A stretch of 64,000 nucleotides of DNA from Limnanthes douglasii subsp. nivea (GCA_036936605.1 JAUPFV010000001.1:343367081-343431080); one strand, 5' to 3'; positions 38,277 to 51,113 are shown, counted from the first letter of the stretch. Notes: generated by a model from the letters alone, not told the origin. Made by a program: numbers and translations.

Positions 38277-38705
38277 GATGTAATTAGTGTTATTCTTTTT
38301 TGAAATTTTTATTGGTTTCGTTCTTTTTAAAAAACTTGGAATACGAATGAGTTCAAAATCTTGTTTTAAAATTAAATATCTTTACTGAATATTAAAGAGA
38401 GTCAAAACTAATTAGTCAAAATAATTAGTCTGTGATATATATATTTGTTTATTTTTTTTAATTCTAAAAATATAAAACTTGTTTTTTTTTATAATTAAAT
38501 TATTTTCATTTTATTAAAATTGATTTGTATGATGGTATATTTTTATAATAATATTTTCATTTTATATGGTTTTAATTAAATTTACAGTAATAAAAAAAAA
38601 TAAAACCCGCGTCTCAGAATGACCACCGTTGGATTCGTCTATTGTAATTAAATTATAATTTAATTTTCAATTATTTAAATTAAATAAATAACATAGAAAC
38701 TAGGG
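38244..38705. repeat. MCTP upstream segment, copy 2, left part
   Basis: Near-identical by eye to 33035-33480, starting at the same AAAATGAGGG. It breaks off near AACTAGGGG at about 38705; the continuation resumes near 45772 after older inserted DNA and a Mutator-like element. Confidence 0.8.
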
Positions 38706-38915
38706 GCCACAATATTGTTCCCAGCCGGTCCAAACCAATCTAATCCGACCTAATCGGGTCGGAATCTGTTCGTCCCGAACATATAACGGGTTGGGTCGGG
38801 TATTGATATACGAATTATGATCCTTAGGCTGGTTGAATCGGGCATGGATTTTTAATTTGTCCAACCCAATCCGTCCCGTAAATATAAACTATATATATAA
38901 AATATAAAAATATAT
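38706..38915. other. older inserted DNA flanking MULE-A, left part
   Basis: Contains words built on CGGGTCGGGT and ends in AT-rich DNA. Related words occur at 45600-45771, just before copy 2 resumes, and AACTAGGGG / AATTAGGGG lies at both outer edges. It is probably an old element of about 1 kb into which MULE-A inserted, but its ends are not clear. Confidence 0.35.
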
Positions 38916-39070
38916 TAAAAAATAGAGAAATTGCACCTATACTCATTCAACTATTCAATTGTCATCTAGTATCCAAGGTATGATCAATTATCACTTAATA
39001 CCCAACTCAACTACCTAATTGTCACTTAATACCTAACATTGTTTTAATACCCTAACTACCCTTAACCCAT

Positions 39071-39078
39071 TATATAAG
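39071..39078 (+). promoter_or_regulatory. TATA-like box in left terminal repeat of MULE-A
   Basis: TATATAAG about 150 bp inside the element end, at a position equivalent to TATATAAGG at 54302 in the related element. Probably the core promoter of the transposase gene. Confidence 0.5.
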
Positions 39079-39744
39079 CAGAATTTTCTATTTTCTTTCA
39101 ATTTTTCTAGCTTTTAAATATTTGAATTTGTTAGCCGCTCGAACCATCTAACCCTACAAACCACCATGAATCACGACTGAAACCACAATTTTCAGGTGAT
39201 CGGAGTGTTAAAAGGTCTGTTTATTTCTGTAAGTTCTGTATAAAACCTATCTAACCACTGTTTTCTACGTACAGGAACTGATCACACATTATTCGACATT
39301 GTTGGAATCTGTTGTTTTTTAGTAATCGTGTTGCTTTTTGGTAATCGTGATTAACTACCGATTTCAGAGTTATTTGCTGGATTTTTGAGTTAGAATAGGT
39401 GTTATTCTACTGTTTCTGTTCTTAGTAAATCTTGTTCGAGCTTTTCTCTGGTTTTTTTGTTTTTGTTCTAGTGATTTGTACTTATTTTGTTAACGTTTGT
39501 CGTTAATCCTTGTTTAACTAGTTATATACTCATTTTTAGTGTATTAGATTTTGATTTCGAACGTGAAACATGTGTAGACAATGAGTTTTAGTTGTCCATG
39601 CATTCCCGACATAAGATACAAATTGTTTTATAATTTTCTAACGTAGAAGATGCGAATTGTGTGATGTATCTAATAAGGAAGATGCTAATTGTGTTACCAA
39701 TTTGCATGGTTTCATGCGAATTGCATACATCTCTTAGGATATCA

Positions 39745-39845
39745 TGCGAATTTTGTTTATAAGAGTTGCAAACAACTCTCAGGGAATCCAAGAGTTGCAA
39801 ACAACTATCAGGAAATCCAAGAGTTGCAAACAACTCTTAGGTACA
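39745..39845. repeat. 29-bp tandem repeat upstream of MULE-A transposase
   Basis: The unit AAGAGTTGCAAACAACTCTC followed by AGGGAATCC occurs about three times in tandem. Variants of GCAAACAACTCTC and ATGCGAATTG also occur at 41280-41500 and downstream of the transposase gene. Confidence 0.75.
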
Positions 39846-40057
39846 ATTGTGAATTGTTTACATTTTGGATAGTGTGAGTGTACTACTTGATGTTCAAACA
39901 ACTCTTAGGAGAGGATGTGAATTGGTTAATTGTAGACTAAAACTATACACAATTCACAACTTATAGTTATACACAAATCACAGGATTGCATTAAGTAATA
40001 ACTTGCACTGTTTTTTTGGGATTGATAACTAATAGCTTGTTCAGTGCAGGATAAGGT

Positions 40058-42609
40058 ATGTCTAAATCACGAGTTTTTATTCTTAAACATGGTCACCAAA
40101 TCGTAATTGTGCCATTCACGGAGTTTGAAAGATTTTAGAGTATCCAAGACTATGTGGAGAACACATGTGAGGAGCTTGTCACAGCCTAATTACCTACTCC
40201 TGCGGGGATCACAATAATTGTTTCTTTAATAACCAGAAATATTTTGTTGGGTTGGTGTTATATATTGATTTGGAGCATTTAAAACGGGATAGTTTTCTCA
40301 TAAAACAATACGTCTTCGATAAAGGTTCTGGTGATAAGTGTTCTGGTGGTAAGGGTTCTGGTGAAAAAAGTTCTGGTGATAAGAGCTATGGTGGTAAGGG
40401 TTCTGGTATAAAGCGTAAAGTGTGTAGCATAAGTTTTGGAGAACAATCTCTTAATCAACTAGTTAGCAGGGAGAGTAGTAACAATTTAGTTAATTCTGAT
40501 TAGAGAAAAAAACAACTTACTACTGCTAGTTGGGCTGATGCTATTACAGGAGTGAGTCAAGATTTAAAAAACAATGTTGCAGGTCTTAGGTTATCTTTGT
40601 GCAAGTTTGCTTTAGAGCATGGTTTTACTTTCAAATACCTGCACAACACAGCAACCAACGTCACTATATTGTGAAAATAAGTTCACAAGTGGATGCAAAT
40701 GAAGACTTTATGCATCTATTGATTCCAGCACCGGCTTGATGGCGATCAAGAAGTATGTTCCGTACCATACTCGCAGTCCCGTTTTCTCCCAGAAGCATAA
40801 GGGGCATAGGCATTTGACATCAGATTTGATTGCGGAGGAAATTCAGGATTCTCTCCGGACCTGCCATTCGTTGACAGCCAAAACCATACAATTGACTGTC
40901 AAAAAAAATTACGGTCTTGATATCTCTTACCGTTTGTCATGGAATGCTTTAGAGAAGGCAATGAGGGGAGTTTTCAGAGATAGTTCAAGTTCTTTTAGTT
41001 TACTAAGCGGGTACTTCAAGCGATTGAAGAGCCGCGATATTACTAAAGACTGTCGGTTGGAGTTATCAGCTGGAAACCGCTTCAAGCGTTGTTTTGTAGC
41101 ATTCGGTTCATCCCTTCAGGGTTTCCATTCATGCCGTCCAATGTTGTTTGTCAACGGAAGCCATTTATATGAAAAAGTATAAGGGTACCTTGCTTACTCT
41201 CGTAGCAAAGGACGACAACAACTGTTAGTGTAATTTAACTATTTAATCTAACCGATTAAGATGTTTTGGTGGAAATTATAAACAATTCGCATCCTATAGT
41301 TGCACACAACTCTCAGGGAATCCTGATATTTCAGAACACATCTCATGAGATGATGCGAATTGGGCAGTAACTTGATTTGCAGACAACTCTCAGGAGAGGA
41401 TGCAAATTAGGCTAGTCTAGACATAAAACTGTGAATAATTCGTAGCCTATGGTTGTACTCAATTCGCAGTCTATATTTGAAAACAACTCTTATGAAAACA
41501 TGCGAATTGTTTACATTTTTTACATGCTTGAGTTCTATTGTATTGTTCATTTGAGGTGCCTTTTCCCATGACTATTCCATGTTGCTCTTGGTATAGTTAG
41601 CATTGAAGATTGTGATAATTGAATGTGGTTTTTGAGGTGTTTGAAACCACATTTGTTGGAGCACAAAATCATATTTATTTCAAACCGTCATTCTAGTATC
41701 GTTAATGTTGTTTCTGTCTTGTATCCAAACTGCTATCATGCGTACTGTTATTTCTATCTCATGCAGAATTTCAAAGCAAAATTGGAACATACTAACAGAG
41801 ACTATAAAAAACGATGTTGAATTTCTTCTATCGTCTTGTTTATGCTCCAGTCGAGAGCTTTTTAGAGATATACTAACAGATTTTCTATGTGAAGGTGGTG
41901 ACAGAATGAATGATTTTATTGCTATTTTACCCCCAGAAAAGTACGCACAAGCTTACGTTAAAGGGAAACGATATATCTCCATGGCTTCTACTGCGTCAGA
42001 ATCTTTTAACAATCACATCAAAAAATATTGCGGCATACCCATTGTTGAGTTTATTGACTGGATTAAAGTCTTTCTTATGACTCAAGTTTCACGAAGATAC
42101 GAAGAGGGGTTAAGCTGATGTACTAATTTGATCCCCGAGTATGAGAAGAAGTTAAAGCAGAATGTTGACATGTGCCGAACTTGGGTAGTACGTATGTCGT
42201 CTACGGCCATATTCGAAGTCTTTTCAAATCGTGTGACTGTTGTTAATCTGTTGGTTTTAAATTTTCTTGCGGATCATGGAAACAATAGTGTTTTCCATGT
42301 CCACACATTTTAGTGGCAATACAACATACCGACCAAGATCCTTTTACTGTAATAGAGACCTTCTTTATGGTTAAGAATTATAAGGAAAGTTACTCTTTCA
42401 GCATACTAGCTATAACCGATTTCGGGGAAGGGTCAAGCGCTAACGATCCTTCGTTTGTTGAAATTCTGCCTTCAAACGTTAAAAGACGCTCCGGAAGGCC
42501 TAAGAAAAAACAAATCCCATCTAGAGGAGAAATCTCAACCAAGCAGTTGAGGTGTGGCCGTTTTTCGAAATCAGGCCATAATATGAGGACTTGTGATGTT
42601 CGAGTTTAA
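40058..42609 (+). pseudogene. MURA transposase relic of MULE-A
   Basis: Begins with an ATG at 40058 (MSKSRVFILKHG), equivalent to the start of the better-preserved gene at 55434, and ends in CGRFSKSGHNMRTCDVRV, a zinc-knuckle tail. Between them are stops and frameshifts, for example a TAG soon after the start and a break near 40500. Readable parts include a MuDR DNA-binding segment, the catalytic-core start GFHSCRPMLFVNGSHL (the first catalytic Asp replaced by Asn), FISNRHSS (second Asp also Asn) and STASESFNNHIKK. An intron equivalent to that of the relative probably starts at about 41226. Not functional. Confidence 0.85.
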
Positions 42610-42949
42610 AGACAATTCTTGTTGTGGACAATTCTTCTTGGCCACATTGATTTGTAATACTGTTATTGTTGTGGACAACAAACTAAATATTTTTACAGTT
42701 GTTTGTTCATTTACACATATTTTTTTTTGTTTGTATTACAGTAACGAAATGCTAGGTGTTTGAGTTTTATGCAATTCACATTCACTATTGGGAATTGTGT
42801 GCAATATCTCGATATCATATTGCAAACATCTCTCAGGTTTTCATGTGGATTGTTTGCATCTCAGCCTATACTGAGAATTGTTTGGCAAACAAATCCAAAA
42901 GTGTTTCAAACAACTCTCAGTATATGCTGCGAATTGTATGGAACTCCAA

Positions 42950-43340
42950 CATATTGCATTTTCAAACAAATATCAGAATTTTTAGTTGCTTACAAATCGC
43001 ATGATAGGATGAAAATTGTATTTTCAATCAAATATCAGGACTTTTAGTTGTTTACAAATCTCATGATATGATGCGAATTGTATGGAACTCTAACGTATTG
43101 CATTTTCAAACAAATATCAGAACTTTTAGTTGCTTACAAATCTCATAATATGCTGCGAATTATATAGAAGTCAAACGTATTGCATTTTTAAACAAATATC
43201 TGGACTTTTAGTTGCTTATAAATCTCACGATATGCTGCAAATTGTATGGAACTCCAACGTATTGCATTTTCAAACAAATATAAGGATTTTAGTTGCTTAC
43301 AAATCGCATGATATGCTGCGCATTGTATGGAACTCCAAAG
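42950..43340. repeat. 81-bp tandem repeats downstream of MULE-A transposase
   Basis: About five imperfect units of about 77-82 bp, each containing ATTTTCAAACAAATATCAG, TTTAGTTGCTTACAAATC and ATATGCTGCGAATTGTATGG. Open frames that cross the array arise from the repeat. Confidence 0.85.
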
Positions 43341-43615
43341 TAACTTCCAATATGATGCGAATTGTGTGCATATTCGTTAATATTTGCAAATAACGCGCAT
43401 GGTCTCCTTAGAGTTGTTTGCAACTACTAATAGGGTGCGAATTGTGGGTGTTTCATGTTCACACATATTATAACATATTCACATATGATTAAAATTTTAT
43501 ACAAAAAATGGATTACAAAATAAAGGTTACAGGCTTCATGCACTAACAAGTTTCAAACAATCACTATAACCTTTTAGTGTTTGTTAGTTGCATTCCCAAA
43601 AAAACACATACACTA

Positions 43616-44150
43616 TCATTCATCACTAGAGGATTCTTCACCATCTTTCTCTTCTTCATGCTGATCATCAGCCTTTCCATTGTGCTCTTCCTCCTCATTA
43701 TCTACGCCAAATATTCTTAAAAATTTGGTCCTTGATGGACCAACATCGTCCTCCCTCTTCTGTTTCTTGTTTGGAACCTCTTCATTCTTAGTTGGAGCCT
43801 CTGCTGGCTGAGGTGCAACAACCAGGGAAACCACTTCAACTAGTTCAGAGTCAGCAGAAAAGTAGTCCTCACTTGATAGAATATAATTTCTTCTTCGGCA
43901 GCTCTGCCACATTCCGGATGTCGAAATACGTTTTCAAAAGCGTGTAGAAGGGTGTGTTTCTTGTAACTTTGATATGGGCACGAGTAATATGTTTCTGTTT
44001 CAACAGTTTGAGAAAGCTCACCAATCCTGACCTGTTATAGCTTGGTTTTTTTGTCATATTCTTGCACAAACACAAATCATCATCTGCATGTGAATTGTTC
44101 CCATAAAGGGACTCTATCAGTTGGAGTGTCACACAACACGCATGACATGC
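43616..44150 (-). pseudogene. convergent gene relic of MULE-A with acidic C-terminus
   Basis: A minus-strand frame from about 44150 reads through SGLVSFLKLLKQKHITRAH to VAELPKKK, then shifts frame near 43890 and continues from SSEDYFSADSELVEVV to the acidic end HNGKADDQHEEEKDGEESSSDE-stop. It faces the transposase gene tail to tail, as the acidic gene at 59101-59502 does in the related element, and both end in a Glu/Ser/Asp-rich tail. No protease motif is seen. Function unknown. Confidence 0.5.
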
Positions 44151-45020
44151 TGCAAACTATATGGTATATACATTCAATCAATATGATGCGAATTTCTTTG
44201 AACTATAAACAGCGATGAAGCTGCGAATTGTTTGCATCCTACGTGATGAAGATGCGAATTGTAATATATCGCACACGTACAGGCTACGGACTGTTCTATT
44301 TTTTATATGCACGTTACAGAGATCTGGAAAATATCAAAACAACACCAAAATAAAAAAAACAACTACCTAATGCACATCTAACATACATCACAACTTTGAG
44401 GAAATTATTAACATTACATGCAACCTAACAAACCCTCGGGTTCGACAATAAACCCAGAAACTAACAGACCAACTGTCATCACTAAATACTTGATTCCGGT
44501 AAAAAAAAAAGCAACGTCGATCGTCAAATAATAGAAACAAGTGGTTCGAAGTCATCAAAAATGCAAAAAAAATTAAATTTTTCCATGAGAATGCTTACCT
44601 GGTTACTGTAAAACACTGTAGTTTCACCGGTCGGCGACCACTTGACGGTAACTTGTCCAACATAAGGTGGTTAATCGCTTGACGGAGTACAAGACGGTGA
44701 CCGATACAATTCCGATGAGGGTTGGAGGAATGATTTATTTTGGAGAGAGGACGAAAGGGTTTCTGGTTGGAGAGAGAGAGGCCGGAAGTCGAATAGTTTG
44801 TTTTCTAGTGGTTTCTAAAAAATTAGACGTGTTTGGGTTGGTTTAGGGTGCTGAAAATGGGGAAAAGATGGGTTTGAAATGAAAAATGGGTATATATAGT
44901 AGTGAGGTAATTTTGTCCAAATTTAAGTGGATGTACTAAGTAACACTATCCAAAATTTGGGTACTACCGGGTAATTACATACTTGAATGGGTATTTACTT
45001 GTACTTTTTTCTAAAAAATA

Positions 45021-45123
45021 ATTGTAAGATTTTAAAATAAATAAACTATATATTAATTAATTACTACAAGTTCCAATAATATACGGTCTTTATGTAATTA
45101 TTATTTTACTTTTAGACGGTAGG

Positions 45124-45173
<50 letters not shown>

Positions 45174-45771
45174 TTATATATTTTTTATAAACCTAATCCC
45201 ATAAATTATAATTATTTTTTTTCGGATCTTTGCCTATATATTATCAATCCTAATTTCTAATCTTTCAAGTTTGGATTTTTTCTTTCCTACTATTGTGTTT
45301 AGGTACATTGATCTTTTTATTCATTTTTAGATCATTTGATATATATTTTACCATTTTAATAAAATTAACTAAAATTGCAAGTCTGCCCTTGATATATTTA
45401 TTAAATATTTTATTATTTTAATAAATTCAAATTACAACTGCATGGTCTGAATTTGATAAATATTTTATTATTTTACTTTGATATATATTTTATTATCTTA
45501 ATAATTTATATTTAGATTTTAGATACTAAGGAATCTATACAATTTAGTTTATTTATATGAATTTGAAATAAACTTGAAGATATAGTTTATCTTAAAAACA
45601 ATTGAGAGATAATACTGATACTTGCGGTTTGGATTGGAGTGATCCGAGAACATAAACGGGATGGATTCGGGTTCATAAATATTAAATCCACTACCGGTCG
45701 GGTTCGGCCTCGAGTAAAAAATAACGGGCCTAAGCGGGTCGACGACTCCGGTCTGAACCCGACCCGTTGTC
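45021..45771. other. older inserted DNA flanking MULE-A, right part
   Basis: AT-rich DNA with a TA microsatellite at 45128-45171, then CGGG-rich words at about 45600-45771 related to 38720-38880. No gene seen. Confidence 0.4.
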
Positions 45772-46639
45772 ATCCTAACAAAAATTAGGGGTGTTATCGG
45801 TCGGTTCAGTCTGGTTTTGCCTAGGTAGGGATATTATCGGTTTGTTAGATCCGATTTTTACCAGAATCTTAAATTTATCGGTTCGGACAGGACCGGATTG
45901 CTCCTATTTTTCTGAACCGGACCAGACGGTTAAGTTTTTAGTTTCGTACGGTCTGGTTCGGTCCGATGCAATTTGGTTCCGATTCGGTCCATTTTCATAC
46001 GGATTCAGTTCACTTAAAAATAAATAAATTAAATTATAATTTAATTTTTAATTATTTGACTTAAATAAATAATATAAAATTTTAAATTTAAAAATTAACT
46101 TTTGATTTTTATTAAAAATTAATAATTAACTATTAATTTTCGGATTTATAATGTATAATAAATAAATAGTAATAATAATAATAATAAATCGGTTTTTAAG
46201 GATTTTATTGGTTAGATTCCTTAGCTGTTTCCTTATGTGTTTTACTGGTTTCTAGATTTGGTTTTTTATCGATTTTGTCGGTTTACCAATTTTATCAATT
46301 TGGTTTTTAAATCGATTCTACTAATGTATCAATTCCGAACTGATTTTAATATTTTGATTTTTAAAATGAAACCGCAAACGAAACTGTTAAGATTCGGTCC
46401 GATTTGTAGGATCCAGCCATATACTACATTATTTTAGGGTTCAGCCATTAGAATTGTTGAAACGTAAAATTATATTACAATTTTGGAATTTCATAATAAA
46501 CACTTTTTAGTTTTTAAAATTTTATTTTTAATGGGAACGTAGCAGACGTTAACATGTAGGATGGGTTCGGACTGAATTCAACCCTTTTCTTTTTATATGA
46601 ATTTGAATTCCGCCCAGTCTATTACTAAGAATAGAGTCA
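45772..46639. repeat. MCTP upstream segment, copy 2, right part
   Basis: Aligns by eye with about 33970-34790: TTATCGG-rich start, GGATATTATC, ATTGCTCCTATTTTTCTGAA, GGATGGGTTCGGACTGAATT, and the shared end ACTAAGAATAGAGTCAA. In copy 1 this end abuts MITE copy 2; here it continues into AACCATTAGC. Confidence 0.8.
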
Positions 46640-46994
46640 AAACCATTAGCATTTCGAACTTAAAATAATGTTTTATACTTGTTTTATACCGATCTGTTGA
46701 TGATATGTACGAGATTTATCTATTTTTAATATTTTTAAAACAAGATCTTCATAAAAGCAGATATTTTAGATGTTTAGTTCTCAAACCCAATTAAAAAAGT
46801 TTTTGGTTCTGAATTATTTTTGTTTAAATAAGATATATAGAATAATTAAAAATATTATAATAAGCTCTTAAGAACTTATCTTTTTTTAATATTTAAAAAA
46901 AAAAAAACTTGTCCCTTTTTCTAAAGTAGATAATTTTCAATTTATTAAAATTAATGTTTTTTATAAAAATTAATATTTTAATGATAATATATTT

Positions 46995-47050
<56 letters not shown>
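46640..47050. repeat. MCTP upstream segment, diverged copy 3, left part
   Basis: From about 46860, diverged similarity to 33270-33370 is visible (TTTTTTAATATT, AAACTTG, TTTATTAAAATT, ATATATTTTTATAAT), ending in a TA microsatellite where Copia B begins. Continuation appears at 52643. Confidence 0.5.
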
Positions 47051-47055
<5 letters not shown>

Positions 47056-47119
47056 GGAAGAAAGCGAGAAATTCATAATTTTTTTATTGAATGAATTTAA
47101 GTAAGGGTTACGATTTTTT

Positions 47120-47660
47120 GGATGAAACTATTATCCATCTAATATGTTATTTTTTTCATATTTGAGAAAAAAACTCTATATTGTTATTTCTTTCATAAAT
47201 AAAATAACATATATTTTTTTTAATCACATATTCCGATTTATGCAGGTTTTAGCGACAAACACCTCGGAATCAGGCGTTTCTCATTAAAACCTGCATAAAT
47301 CGAGATTTGCTCTAACATGGGGGTTTTTACCACAGATTTTTAAGTTAGATGAATGTGCAACTTAAAAACAAGATTAAATTACATTGTTGGTTGATTGTGT
47401 GATGTTCTCCGCTGTTAAATCTTTGGTTTGAGTGTTTTCCTCCTCTATAGATAGTCTTTATCAAATTTAAGTTTGTTTTTGTTTTTATGGTTTAATTTTA
47501 TAAAGTAAATCATATATATATTGGATTCAATTGAATTGAATCTTGTGTTTGTTGATATAAGTGTTCGAGAATGGTCAAAATAGTAAAAGCAAGTGATAAG
47601 TGTTTTTTAGATTTTGAATTATGGAGGAAATAAAAAATATGATGAGAAATAGCTTCACCC
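47120..47660. mobile_element. MITE-like element, copy 3, nested in Copia B 3' LTR
   Basis: The right end AGAAATAGCTTCACCC is an inverted copy of the left end at 34791. The left end GGATGAAACTATTATCC is a diverged version. LTR sequence is recognisable on both sides (TTTTATTGAA before, TTTGTTAATT after), so it inserted into the LTR. No clear target duplication. Confidence 0.55.
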
Positions 47661-48254
47661 ATTCAGTTTGTTAATTCTATTATAATTATATTTTCAATTA
47701 TAGGATCTGAATTATATTATATACTATTGGTTTTGGGCTTGAAAGATTTGAGAGAATAGGTCGATGGTTTGACTCAAATGCAACTCATGGTCCAAATTAC
47801 TTAAAGGAAAGTTTAGTGTTAGGTTGAGATAAAAAGTTCTCTTTTATGTTATTGGTTTTTCTTCTTTTTTTTCACAACCACAAACTTTTTTTTTATTTTT
47901 TTGAGGTTTTATTTTCATTTCTTTTTCTCAAATCTTAAGTTTATGCTTTATTTTAATGCCCCCTCAAACTAAGTGCAGGGACTTGAAGACCCAGTTTGAA
48001 TCTTAGAAATCAAAACGAATGTGAAAGAGATGTTTGGTGAACGAATCAACAATTCGTTCAGTTATTGGAACAAATCGAACCTCAAGAGATTGTTGAAGAA
48101 TATGATCACGGACAAAGTATATGTCAATCTTTACACGTTTTGTTCGTTGATAAAACACTAGATTAGAGACCAAATATATATCTCACATGTTGTCATACCA
48201 TACAACAACGAATCTGGCTAAAGAAAACTTGAGCTCACAAAGAATAGACTAAAA

Positions 48255-48671
48255 TCAAATGAGCTCGCACGACAGATTCGTTAACGTTATGTACTCGGAC
48301 TCATTTATTGAGCGTGCAACAACTAGTTGCTTCTTAGAGGACCATAAAATCAGAGATGAACAAAATAAAATATAATATCTTCCAATAGAACGGCGTTCAC
48401 CAATTGAACTAGCCCAATCAGCATCAGTAAATCCAGTGAGAACAAGGTATGGTGAAGGTTTCAAATGAATGCCAAGATCCTGAGTCCCAAATAAATACCT
48501 TAAGATACATTTAGCAGCTTGTATATGTATGATATTTGGTGCTTCAAGAAGTTGTGCCAACTTGTTGACCGCAAAGGCATTATCATGCCTTGTATTCAAA
48601 AGGTATGGAAGAGTTCCTAAGAAACTGTGATATGTTGTAAGATCATGGATTGGATCTATTCTAGTGGCCAT
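48255..48671 (-). pseudogene. Copia B RNase H relic
   Basis: Readable Copia RNase H: AKCILRYLFGTQDLGIHL, then FTDADWASSIGERRSIGRY and LILWSSKKQLVVARS. The DADW catalytic region and the SKKQ segment are in frame over about 138 codons. The domain ends near 48255 and the polypurine tract follows about 300 bp later. Confidence 0.85.
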
Positions 48672-48689
48672 TAGAGTATGACAAGGTTT

Positions 48690-49552
48690 TAAGTTTTTCG
48701 ATCCTCAATAATCAAGTAAGTTTTCAACATATTTTTTTGAGTAATGTAGATCCTTGAGTCATCACGAGTAACTTCCATTCCTAGGAAAATATATAGAATA
48801 CCCATATCTTTTAGAGAGAAAAAAGTATTGAGACGATACAACTTGTAAGTCTTTAGACCTGTTCTTAGTGATAATAATGTCATCTACATAAATCAAGATA
48901 ATTAAAGTAATTTATTTGTTAATCGGAAATAACATAGAGTTGTCTAGGAATTTTGAAAGCCCTAGTTAATGAGAATATCTCTAAGTTTAGAAAACCAAGC
49001 CCTTGGAGCCTGCTTTAAACCATATAGAGCTTTATGCAACCTGCATACATGGTATGAAGTTTATGGGTCCTTAAAACCTTGTGGTTATGTCATATAAACA
49101 ACAACTTTTAAATTTCAAATTTAAAAGGCATTGTTGCTATCAAGTTATCTTATAGTTCAGTTAAGATACCGCAATATTTGGAACCAACCTAAATATGGAT
49201 GGTTTTATAATTGGGCTAAAGGTCTCGCCAAAGTCAATCTCTATAGATTGATAAAATCCTCTCTCTCTATAAGCCTGGCTTTGTACCTATGTAGTTATCC
49301 ATCAACTTTATACCTAAGTCTAAAGAATCATTTACTACCAACCACATTCATGTTGGAAATATAAGGTGTCAATGACCAGGTATCATTTAACTTGAGTGTA
49401 TTAATTTTAGTTTGCATAGCTTGGAACCAGTTTGGGTTAGTGACAGTTTGTTTAAAACATATTCGTTCTTTAGGTAAGTCTAAAAGTGTGTTAATAAGAC
49501 CTGTGTATATGTGTTTTGGTTTGGAGATGCCACTATTACCTATATTGTGCAT
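48690..49552 (-). pseudogene. Copia B reverse transcriptase relic
   Basis: The start of the reverse transcriptase domain reads NWFQAMQTKINTLKLNDTW (49328-49552), and the end reads FFSLKDMGILYIFLGMEV (48689-48883). The catalytic YVDD region near 48880-48900 is partly readable but frame-shifted. Broken by several stops. Confidence 0.8.
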
Positions 49553-49576
49553 AGGATGGATGTTTTGTGTGAAAGC

Positions 49577-50272
49577 TTAAGGATTAGTAGATACAAGAAG
49601 TGTAGTAAGTCTGAGTAAGGTTGGTTGAGTTAATAAGTTTATATGGGAAGTTAGTGTCTCTAAGGTGAATGATAAAATATGAGAATTTATGTGTGACAAC
49701 TGATCAGTTTCATGAGCAGGATCGGCTTGATCAGAATAACTGGAAACTTGATGGGCATATGGGGAAGAACAATTAGCAGGTGAATGTGCTCTTCTAATAT
49801 TAGCATAGTCAGTAGATTTATTGTATTGCATTACATGTGGAACCATAAATACTAGAAAACTAAGGACATATGTGTAGCCAATCACTACAGTAATTAGGAC
49901 TTGACGATGCAACTTGTTTTGTGTTGAAAAATTTATTAGTATATGGAAATTCATCTTCATTGAAGACAACATGTCTAGAAATGAGAACTTTTGCAGCAAA
50001 GGTAATGCATTTTTATCCTTTGCGAGAGGCATAATACCATATAAAACACACTTGATATAGTAAAAATTAAACTTATGTTGCTGATAGGGTCGAAGACATG
50101 GATAACATGATGTACAAAAAACTTTTAGCAAAGAGTAATTGGGTTGTTTGTTATATACTGGTTCATACTGAGTTTTATGCTTGAGGACATAAGTAGGTAA
50201 CCGATTAATAAAATAAGTGGTTGTGTTGAAAGCATCAGACCAATAAAAAAGAGGTAAATGACACTGAGACAA
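49577..50272 (-). pseudogene. Copia B integrase C-terminal relic
   Basis: Readable segments FYWSDAFNTTTYFINRLP and the following YEPVYNKQPNYSLLKVFCTSCYP correspond to the end of the Copia integrase core and the adjacent GKPR-type region, followed by degenerate linker sequence. Confidence 0.8.
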
Positions 50273-50786
50273 AAGGGTTAGGCCAGTCTCACAATGTGTT
50301 TGTACTTCTTTTTTGTCCTACAATTTCGAGGAAAGATATAACGATAGGACATTCTCATGTTGATACCATAATATTTGGAAACTTTTAATAAGGTATTATA
50401 TCCCCTCCATCTCCCTCCTCCTTACTAGTTTATGAAACCTTATTTTTTCTTTGAAATTGGGTTTTAACTAGTTTTTTAACTCAAGAAATATATAAAAAAA
50501 ATATCACTTTTTTGTTTGATAGAATATACCCATAAGAATTTATTATAGTCACTCAAGAATAGAACATAATACCTAAATCCATTTCTGGTTTGTGAGGGAG
50601 TTGGTCTCTATAAATCAGTAAGAATTAGATCCAAACTTTTTAGTGCATTAGAGGTAGCATTTGGAAAAGGTAGTTTATGGAATTTTCCCAATTGACAGAA
50701 TTCAAAAAATTGAAGAAGGTTCCGATTGAATGAAATATTACAGACACTTAACTATGGACATGATATTAGAAGAATGATAGCCCAAT

Positions 50787-51113
50787 TTAAGGTGTCATTT
50801 TTTTTGGTAAAGTACATCCAAACTTAGACTCTAAAGAGGACTTAACACTTAGAGCTTCAGGAGATTCACTCAAAAACTTCTCAATGCAATATAATCTCTG
50901 TCTAGCATTCCATGTTGGAAGCACCCTCCATGTATCCAAATCCTTCACAAAACAGATATCCTTAAAGAACTCAACATATACAAAGTTTTGAGAAGTTAAT
51001 TTGGTAATAGAGAGTAAATTCTTTGAAATAGTAGGAGTATGAAGTATATTTTGTAGGGTAATAGGTTTATTATCACCAGTTGACAACCTAGTATTACTAA
51101 CATGCTTTATCAC
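50787..51113 (-). pseudogene. Copia B protease/GAG-pre-integrase relic
   Basis: Readable segment LQNILHTPTISKNLLSITKL, the usual region between the protease active site and GAG-pre-integrase. The active-site region and the HRRLGH-type motif are not in this frame. Confidence 0.7.

Larger units (their letters stand above)
38925..45011. mobile_element. Mutator-like element A (MULE-A), 6.09 kb, decayed
   Basis: Flanked by a perfect 9-bp duplication TAAAAAATA (38916-38924 and 45012-45020). The ends are degenerate inverted repeats: GAGAAATTGCACC at the left and GAAAAAAGTACAAG read inward from the right, each followed by related stretches with TACCCA, TAATTACC and AGTACCCAA words. Each end also carries a TATA-like box pointing inward (TATATAAG at 39071, and TATATATACCC on the minus strand near 44891). 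It contains a decayed MURA transposase gene and a convergent gene relic encoding an acidic tail. It is a relative of the element at 54153-64000 but has no ULP protease domain. Confidence 0.88.

Noticed and set aside
42756..43393. Open frames of 82-95 codons downstream of the MULE-A transposase
   Set aside because: They cross the 81-bp tandem array and repeat its translation (for example FKQISG-LVAYKSHD), so they are a product of the repeat.
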